A stretch of 64,000 nt of DNA from positions 13,556,001 to 13,620,000 of the forward strand of contig CM065389.1 of NCBI GenBank assembly GCA_033060915.1, written 5' to 3'. Positions 56,847 through 64,000 of the stretch are shown one piece after another. Below the pieces are notes generated by a model that saw only the letters and a list, made by a program, of their open reading frames with translations, searched no databases and was not told the DNA's origin. Source of the DNA: Euryodendron excelsum. Taxonomy: Eukaryota; Streptophyta; Magnoliopsida; Ericales; Pentaphylacaceae. The position numbers and the translations under genes are program-made. Position 1 is the first letter of the stretch; each line of letters starts with the position of its first letter.

Positions 56847-59837
56847 CTAAAGTTCTGGAGGCAAGAATTCCTCGAATGTGATTGGAAAACGAGGAGGTTG
56901 TTCAAGAAGCTCCTCAGGGACTAATTTTTCTCCTTTTCTTTTCTTGTGAATCTTCTTCTTCTTGTCTTTAGTGACTTTGGGTCTTTTCTTCTTCTTGGAA
57001 TCCACCGTCTTTCGATGCTTCCCAGTTTTTACCTTCAATGCAGCATTCTGTTTGTTTTTCATACTTTTTGATTGATACACAATCCATTCTCCTTCGTCAC
57101 CATCATCAGTAGTGACAGGGTTAGCTGTTGTTTTTTCTGAAGTAGAAAGAGTGATGACCTTTGAATCAAGGAGTTCTTGGATTTTATCCTTTAAGACAAA
57201 ATACTCCTTTAATGGATGACTGATCAAACGGTGATATGGGCAATACTTCGGCTCATCTGTCTTGCCTACTTCATGAGATCTTTTTACTTCAGGAAGCGAG
57301 ATCAGGTCTTGTTCCAAGAGATCTTCAAAGAGGTCTTCTACCAAATCAATCTCAAAAGAATATTTCCTCTCTATCCTTTCCTTCATGCTGACCTTTTTAA
57401 CATCTCCAAGCTTTTTGGCACCAATCATCATAGGAGCCCTATTCCTAATGACCACAGGAGCTTTATTTTTTGTTTTGACTACAGCTGAGGTTTCAACTTT
57501 ATCAACCACCTGTAGCCTTCATCTTTTGCTTAAGTGTAATTCCATATTATGTGCCTTGGTACACAAGTCATTGAACCCTTCAAAGGTTTGAGCCATCAAG
57601 GCTGTCGATAATTCATGACGGAAGTTGTTTAGGCACATCCTTATAAGCTCTAACTGGGTGAACTTCTGAGGACATGCAAATGTTAGAGCTCTCCACCTTG
57701 CTATGAAGTTAGTGACTGGTTTATTGTCACATTGTTACGTTTCGATGAGCTCTAGTACTCCAACACGTCTTTGTGTATTGCAAAACTACTTGAGGAATTC
57801 TTTAACCATAGCATTCCAACTTGGGATTGAGCTTTCTGGAAAATTAGCATACCATGTAAATGCAGACCTTTCAAGGGATTGCACAAACAATTGTAGACAA
57901 AGAGCCTCATTTTGTGCTATAGGCCCACATCATGACAAAAAGTGTGCCACATGTTGTCTCGGGTCACCCGTTCCATCAAACATCTTAAAATCTGGCTAAG
58001 AAAAGCCAGGTGGAAATGGAATGGCATCCACCCAAGCGGGGTAGGGTTTTGTGATCATCCGAAAGCTCTCATCATCTTTTTCTCTAACTTTTCTTATTTG
58101 TCTCCTTACCATGTCATCAATCATGGCCATAAGCATTGGATTCATACTACTATTTGTAGGGTCTTGGATGCCAGGCAAATAAGGACCATTGCCCCCAGTG
58201 AAGGCTGGAGTAGTTTGTGTCTCATTTGATGCCCCTTGAGCTGAGGGTTGTACCCCTTGCGCGGCTGTATCCTTTAAAGATAGAACACTTCCTACACCTT
58301 TTGGCATAGATATTTGAGCTTCGAGATTTTTCATATGCTCTATCATGGTAGCTATTTCTTGTTCTCTCTTTTCAAGTTGACCTTGTAAGGCCATCATCCT
58401 TTCTTCTAAAAGTTGTTGCTCTGGTCGAAGTTGCGAACTTCCATCTTCTTGTTCGATATCAGCCATCATTACTGCAACCTTGCGGATAGTTTCTCTGTCA
58501 CCCACTCTTCGACCTGTTGATTCAGAAGAGTATGACGAGGCAAAGTCATCTGATCCATAAAGTGGATTTTCAACTCTGGAGAACTTGTTGAGATTTGGAG
58601 TCTCCTGCTGTGGTCTTTTATTCTGAGTCTCAATTTCTTTACTCATGGATCTTGTCATTGGTCCAAGCCTTAGTATGTTTTCTGAAGCAACACTTCTTCT
58701 AACCTTCGTCCCTTCTGTTGAGCCAATTGTTAGTGCTGATGCGATTTGTAAGTCACAGTTGGTAAACTGATCATTGTCCACAGCTTCAAAGGAACCTCCT
58801 CCTGATTTTCCTCTTGACCTTTGGGTTCCTCCCAACGTAAGGACTGGAGACTCAATCTTTTTCTTCTTTGAGTCTAAACCCCCAGGGGCTTTTTCTATTG
58901 CCCCTATGACATTTGAGGCCACAGATCTTTCTTCAACTCTTTTGAGAGCTCGAAGTTTTTTTTGCTTCTGCCTTTTTGTGTTTAAGGTTTTTGTTGGTGT
59001 AACTGGTCGAGCTCCTACAGGCATTGAGGAAAAAATTTCAACACCGCTAGTCAAGCCTTTTGGTTTGAAGCTCGGTACTGGAGAAGAATCTTTTCTCATA
59101 ATTGTTTTGCCAATACCTCTTATGATTGCCACGTTCTCTTTAGCTGCAGCATTTTGGGCTGCAATCACTAGCTTTAGTGATTTCTCGGCTTGCTTGAGTA
59201 GCTGACTTACAGCCCATCCTGTCGGGGCAACTGTGGCTGCACCCATTGTAACACTTGAAGCTTCACAGGCCTCTCTTGCTTTAATAAAGAAGTTTCTTGT
59301 GAGGAATGTGATTCTCACTGACTTTAATTCTTTTGTAGCTTTCAAAAGATCTTCAGTCTTTAACTTTAGATTCTTTGCTTTTTGAAGAAAACTGTCATTT
59401 TTCATAAATGTTGTGCAAGTCAACCCTGATGAGGGGACCAGCATACAGGTAGTACAAGCCACCCTAAATTGGATGACAAGCACGGAGGTTGTGACGTGAG
59501 TCAACCCTGAGGGGACCGGCACACATGTAGTACGAGCTACCCTAGGTTGGACGACAGGCACGGAGGTTGTGGCGTGAGTCAACCCTGTTGAGGGGACCGA
59601 CACACATGTAGTACAAGCCACCCTAGGTTGGATGACAGGCACGGAGGTTGTGGCGTGAGTCGACCCTGTTGAGAGGACCGGCACACATGTAGTACGAGCC
59701 ATCCTAAGTTGGACAACAGGCACGGAGGTTGTGGCGTGAGTCGACCCTGTTGAGAGGACCGGCACACATGTAGTACGAGCCATCCTAAGTTGGACAACAG
59801 GCACGGAGGTTGTGGCGTGAGACACCTTTGAGACCAT
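56847..59837 (-). pseudogene. gag with long N-terminal extension
   Basis: From ATG 59837 (MVSKVSHATTS) the frame runs to a TAG at 57996. It contains five degenerate 27-residue repeats, a basic region, a coiled coil (LEERMMALQGQLEKREQEI) and the start of the gag core (YPAWVDAIPFPPGF). The core continues in the same frame to 57510 through five point stops (TAG, TGA, TAG, TAA, TGA), each one transition away from a conserved Gln, Trp or Arg. The last part (56847-57509) is Lys-rich and carries CPYHRLISHPLKEY, a retroviral-type C/H zinc-binding-like motif known from plant gag proteins. gag would assemble the virus-like particle in the cytoplasm; this copy is broken. Confidence 0.75.
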
Positions 59838-59845
59838 AGAGAGCC
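59405..59845 (-). repeat. Five-copy 81-bp coding tandem repeat in the gag N-terminus
   Basis: Units begin GTTGTGGCGTGAGTC on the plus strand. They encode THATTSVPV-type and ARTTCVPV-type 27-residue repeats on the minus strand. The two units nearest the start (about 59655-59820) are almost identical; those further in are more diverged and one is shortened by a codon multiple. Frame is kept throughout. Confidence 0.85.
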
Positions 59846-60040
59846 TCAATAGCTCTGGAGTCTTGTGGGTGACAGGAGCTGGGGCGAGAAGGACATCCTT
59901 CCAAGACCTTACTTCCTGTGCAGCATCAACATTCCTATCGATTCAAGAAGTTTTGTTAGAATGAAGCAAAAAAACTTTATATCTATATATATATATATAT
60001 TTTTTTGTTTATGTTCTTTAAAAGATGGGAGGAGAAATAG

Positions 60041-60058
60041 GTCCCATTGGGCGTGCCA
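60041..60058 (-). promoter_or_regulatory. Primer-binding-site candidate
   Basis: Six bases inside the 5' LTR end, the element-sense strand reads TGGCACGCCCAATGGGAC. It starts with TGG, the complement of the tRNA CCA end, at the expected place. The priming tRNA was not identified. Confidence 0.65.
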
Positions 60059-60064
60059 AAAATT

Positions 60065-60853
60065 TGTTGACACAAATTTCAAACCCAGAAAGTTTGAGTC
60101 TGGATTTCAAATTTGCATTCACAAAATCCACTGTGTAGCGTTCACAGTGTTGATTGTTTATTTTGTGAACTCCTATTTTCAGTCAAGACCTCCGATTAAT
60201 AAAGAACAACAAAACCAAGAAAAAGAAATTTGTAAGGAAAGTACTTTTATTGCATTTCATAGGGTTTCAAAACCTTGTTTACAAAATACATAAGCTTAAC
60301 GCCTTTTAAAAAAATAACTTAAGGGTTGGAACCCTTTACCTATCGATCGCCATTTGTGGAATTGTTCGAATCCTTGATTGTCGAATCCTTTTTCTTCAAC
60401 TGCCCTTTAATCTTTATAGGCCTCGAAGTATTTCTGATTCTCCAATACTTTCTTCTCTTTCTGTATCTCTCCTTGCTGAATCTTCTAAGTTTCAAGGTTT
60501 GAGAAATATGTATCGTCTGAAATTTTCTCCAAAGTCCTCTTTTTCCCCTAATGATGACCCTCTTATTTATAGAGAGTCATTCAGATAAGGTTGCTTATCT
60601 CTTCTTTGAATTTAAATTTAGGATATTTATCGCTATCCTCAATTTAAACCAAAGATATCTTCCGCCAAAATTTAAATATATTATCCTCCTCGTTTGAATT
60701 TTGAATTCAAGCATGCCGATACTCTGATGTCGCAAGCTTCACAGGGACTTTGTATGTATCATATACTCATTTGATCTCTAACCTTTGACCTCTAAAAGTT
60801 TCACGTGGCGCACTATCCTAAACTCTTATTTGATTGAAATTTGTGTGCCAACA
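60065..60853 (-). repeat. 5' LTR (element sense)
   Basis: 789 bp, TG...CA ends on both strands. In element sense a G-box core CACGTG (60802-60807) lies about 50 bp into U3 and a TATAAATA box (60564-60571) about 285 bp in, so transcription would start near 60535. Confidence 0.95.
60564..60571 (-). promoter_or_regulatory. LTR TATA box
   Basis: CTATAAATAAGAGG on the element-sense strand is a good plant TATA box at a plausible U3/R distance. The same motif is kept in the 3' LTR at about 43193-43200. Confidence 0.6.
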
Positions 60854-60858
60854 ATGCT
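60854..60858. other. Target-site duplication ATGCT, right copy
   Basis: An exact match to 42689-42693. The uninterrupted host sequence would read GTTTT-ATGCT-TTAAG. Confidence 0.9.
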
Positions 60859-61111
60859 TTAAGTTTCTCCTTTTGAATTGGTATTTTTTTTTTAATAATC
60901 TTTGGCTTAAGCTAATCAAAATGGATTATTAACAATCCATATGACATCTCCCCCTCAAAGAACACCAACAATACTTATTATCACAAGTATTTTATTCTTG
61001 ATTGTTAATGCAGTAACATGTAAAATCGACTGTTCACAACTTTGTTGTTGTTATAAATTCGAGCCATTGGTAAAGAACATGGCATTAAAGTCATTGAAGA
61101 TTTGAAGTGAC

Positions 61112-63161
61112 CTCATATTTTGAGCAGTGCACCCATCTCGACAGCGCTGACCACCTACAGTCAGGACGTAAAAATGAAATCAGCATATCATATCAACCAG
61201 TGCAAGATTTGGTGGAACTAATACTACATTTTCTTTCAATATATATTATTGCAAATGAAATTAAGCACAAGGGAAAACGATACATTATACTGACTAAAAT
61301 AAAAATTCCAAATTCGGATACCCCACATATCCTCATTCTTAATTGCTCACATAACACAAACAGTGGTACAACAATGATCATTGATGAAATTATGCTTGAC
61401 ATGACAACCAACCTGCGGGGGTCATATATGGTAACAGTACGATCAGCTCCACCCACTGCAATTGCAGTTGAAGAATTGCAGACTGCATAGAAGTTATCTC
61501 CAAGAGAACCACAGATCCTATTCACACAACCACCATTTTCTTTCATTCTCAAGTCCCATATGGTAAGCTGCAGCAATTCAAAAAGGACAAAAAATCCATA
61601 AATGTGAATCAACAAAAACCTCAATGAAGATATTCATCATGACATATATATGAAACAAAAAGGCAATACCTGGCAGCCTTCTGTGACGGCTAATATAGAA
61701 CTATCATTTCCACTGCACAAGCTCTGCATAAAGCTTAATGAAGATGGATACCACAATCTGCAACATGGCTACATCAATGGCAATGAATATTCAGAAGAAC
61801 ATATCCAGGCAATGCAATGATGAGGTTTTTCAGAGAATCATCTAGTCAGATACTCTGAATTCCCACAAGATTTTCATTAGAAAAACATTGTAAACCAGAA
61901 AATGATAATCCCTTCACATAAATAAACAATCTACTAAACAAATTCCATGACAATCATTTCAAAAAACAGTTAAGTTTCAAGGAACAGAGAGTTTCCTGGG
62001 AGTGTACATCAAAACTTTCTGAAACAAAAATTCAGAACAGGACCACCTGTTTCAGAATTTCAACTTTCTAAACTGTAAACTTGGTTGCTGTGATTTATGG
62101 AAAAAAAAATTTCATTTTTTCTTTGAGGAGATAGAAAGCATACAACCAAAAACATATTCTGTTTCGTAACCAAATCAGTTCACTATATAGGTGGTTAAAC
62201 AAGTCCATCAATGTCAGCATAGGCATCCACAGCGCCCTACCCAAATTCCATCCTCATGAAAAGTTATACCCTCATGTGAAAGTGACAATGAATATACTTT
62301 TAAATAGTACTCATATATACTGAAATAGAACAAAGAAACAACTTGTTTCACATTTTTAGTAGTGACATTTTGCCAAGGTGCATATCTTTACAAATTGCAA
62401 TCAAATGGAAATGGGGAAAAAATGACAGAGATGCCTAGCATAATGAACAACAAAATATTTAGCAACAGACAGTACTTACGTACGTAGAGTCTGGAGGTGA
62501 ATATCTTGGTCATACACATCAACGCTTTTGCAGAAACTGTGTGCAACAGCTGCCTAAAATAGAAAAGTCAGTCATAGGGAAGCTATGATTAAGGGATAGT
62601 TAAAGCAAAGTCAGAAAACATGAGTAAAAAATATCAAAAGTAAAATAAAGGGTGTCATGATACTCAAAACCTTCTCCAAGTTTCGTCCAGTTGTTTTTGC
62701 GTTCAAGATTATACCAATGATGTCTCGAAGAGGGTCAACAACTTTGATGCCAAAACACCGTTGACCTTCACTATTTCCAACATACTTCTAGGAGCAAAAT
62801 GCCCAAAATTAACTTTTACTAAAGGCGTTCTTAACACCATGTTGCAGTCAGGCATTGAAGAGGGAGGGGTGGGCTTGCAAGTTCAATTCTTTATCATTGG
62901 CCCAAAAACATTAAAAGGAAAAGAAAAACCATGCAATACATACATATACATATTACATACACACACAAAAATGTTGTGGTCAAAATACTGATGTATCTTA
63001 CAATTGTCAAAACACACAATTTAATGAAGTCCGAAACACCTATAATGTAACAAAAATTAGGCCAATTGCAAAGATTTTTCAGTTGATATTTACCCCAAAG
63101 GGAGAAACATCTTGTTCTTTTTGAAGAAGAAAAAGTTCCTGTCGATGAAGTTGCCCACATG
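61112..63161 (-). CDS. WD40-repeat protein, upstream exons (gene continues at 40611)
   Basis: Six exons on the minus strand: 63161-63094, 62787-62671, 62553-62480, 61757-61670, 61567-61413, 61154-61112. All are GT-AG with matching phases. They encode ACGQLHRQELFLLQKEQ, KYVGNSEGQRCFGIKVVDPL, AAVAHSFCKSVDVYDQ, LWYPSSLSFMQSLCSGN, LTIWDLRMKENGGCVNRICG, GGADRTVTIYDPRR and WSALSRWVHCSKYE. Two blades show the usual WD40 ends (LTIWDLR, VTIYDPR). With the three exons at 39196-40611, 268 residues are visible, all from the C-terminal part. The N-terminus is missing, either beyond 64000 or disrupted by the repeat that begins at 63163. The family is a plant transducin/WD40 protein whose function I do not recognise. 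Confidence 0.8.
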
Positions 63162-63162
63162 C

Positions 63163-63365
63163 TAGGAAGCATGGACACACCGATTAGGGTGCCATATGCG
63201 TGTTGGACACACCGCGGATACGGATTCTTCTCGAACACGTCAAAATATGTGTCGGACACGCCAGGTGGTGTGTCCAGTTTTTTTAATAATTTTTTAAGCA
63301 GTGGACACGTCTGGTACATGTTTGGAACACGGCTAGGACACGTTTGGAACACGGTAGAGGTTAAA
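63163..63365. mobile_element. Dispersed repeat, copy 2 (inverted relative to 41515-42025)
   Basis: It begins TAGGAAGCATGGACACACC and continues with TGTCGGACACGCC-type text matching the reverse complement of copy 1, including the following AATTATAAAAACT stretch. The far end was not found; similarity fades after about 63390. Its terminus touches the first visible exon of the WD40 gene. Confidence 0.5.
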
Positions 63366-63529
63366 GTGCAATTATAAAAACTTTAAAATGAGGCATATTT
63401 TGTAATTTTTCAAATCAATTTATTTCAACCGTTGGAGGCTTGGATGGAGCTCTAGCTGCTGGAAAAAGAGGGAAAAAGAGAAGAGAGGGGAAAAGAGAGA
63501 CACATCACACCACTGCATCCTCACACGGT

Positions 63530-64000
63530 AAGCTCTTTTCTTCTTCTTCTTTGTTGGTGTAACTGTGTTCACTGTTGCCCTTCTTCTTTTTTTTTTGTCT
63601 TTTTCTACTTCCGGACTGCTCCTCCTCTTCTTATGCTTCTTCGAACACAGTTACTCCTCTTCTTCTTCTTCTTCTTTTTTTTTTTTCTTTTTCTACCTAC
63701 GGACTGTTGCTCTTCTTCTTCTTCTTCTTCTTCTTCTTCTTCTTCTTTTCTTTTTCTACCTATGGACTGCTAATCTACCAATAATTTCTGTTCTTTTTCC
63801 TTCTTTTTTTTTTCCTTCTTCTTCTTCACTGAACCTCTGTCCAAAATTTTGTTCTTGTTCTTACTCTTCTTTTTGTTTTTTTGATTTTATTTTCTCTTCT
63901 TCTTCACTCCCAGACTCTGCTGCTACTCCTCTTCTTCTTCTTCTTCTCTGCTATTATTTTCTCTTCTTCTTCTTTTGTCTTCTGATTTTATTTTCTTTTT
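63530..64000 (+). repeat. CTT/TTC-rich low-complexity DNA
   Basis: Long interrupted CTT runs and T tracts reach the window edge, with two partial copies of a unit containing TTTTTCTACCTA(C/T)GGACTG (about 63688-63710 and 63751-63772). Open frames through it code only Phe/Leu/Ser-rich text and are not genes. Confidence 0.8.

Larger units (their letters stand above)
42694..60853 (-). mobile_element. Complete Ty3/gypsy retrotransposon, Tat lineage, 18,160 bp
   Basis: Two 789-bp LTRs in direct orientation, a 5-bp TSD, a primer-binding-site candidate next to the right LTR and a G-rich purine tract next to the left LTR show that the element is read on the minus strand, with its 5' LTR at 60065-60853. 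Order in element sense: leader, gag with long N-terminal extension, two further gag-like blocks, protease, RT, RNase H, second RNase H, integrase, then a 7-kb 3' region with an antisense PMD gene and tandem repeats. The second RNase H and large 3' region with extra ORFs are known traits of Tat-lineage elements. Many nonsense changes and at least one frameshift make this copy non-autonomous. It sits in a WD40-gene intron in the same orientation as the gene. Confidence 0.92.

Noticed and set aside
59865..60293. 142-codon plus-strand frame at the right LTR
   Set aside because: Runs from the element leader into the LTR in antisense; the LTR part recurs at 42689-42922 only because the LTRs are repeated.
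61107..61490. 127-codon plus-strand frame
   Set aside because: It lies opposite two WD40 exons and their intron on the minus strand.
63575..63784. Phe/Leu-rich 69-codon frame
   Set aside because: Translation of CTT/T-tract low-complexity DNA.

Overview
The window is nuclear DNA of a flowering plant, most likely a eudicot. It is AT-rich and intron-containing, with plant-specific protein families, many CT/GA microsatellites, and LTR retrotransposons, MITE-like elements and a tRNA-derived SINE between genes. The species cannot be named from the sequence alone.

Left half (about 1-34 kb), mostly single-copy genes. After the 3' end of a Copia-type LTR (1-627) and a SINE with target-site duplications (1453-1686) come: a UPF0496/DUF677 membrane protein (minus, 2 exons, 3005-4889); a Mediator subunit 26-type protein with a TFIIS N-terminal domain (plus, 6 exons, 10977-12428); a group A bZIP factor of the GBF4 type (plus, 4 exons, 15625-21376, with a 4.4-kb second intron carrying repeat-derived DNA); a GPI-anchored early-nodulin-like phytocyanin without copper ligands (plus, 4 exons, 24513-25862); an RTM2-like small-heat-shock-domain protein with a C-terminal membrane anchor (minus, 2 exons, 27736-29013); and an intronless ROH1/DUF793 protein (minus, 32321-33484). 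They look like independent plant genes with no obvious shared pathway.

Right half (about 39-64 kb), one WD40-repeat gene on the minus strand. Nine exons can be traced from 63161 down to 39196. The intron between 61111 and 40612 is 20.5 kb because it holds a complete 18,160-bp Ty3/gypsy element (42694-60853) flanked by a perfect 5-bp duplication (ATGCT). Both LTRs are 789 bp and differ at 23 sites by my hand alignment, so the insertion is fairly young.

The element lies in the same orientation as the gene and has Tat-lineage features: gag, protease with DGGS, RT, RNase H, a second RNase H, integrase, and a long 3' region with 76-bp tandem repeats. That 3' region carries, in antisense, a plant-mobile-domain (PMD) gene that still has three phase-1 introns. 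Three copies of the gag core lie in tandem before the protease. The internal coding regions carry many nonsense changes, so this copy is not autonomous. The intron-bearing antisense gene, the triplicated gag core and the giant intron are the most notable things here.
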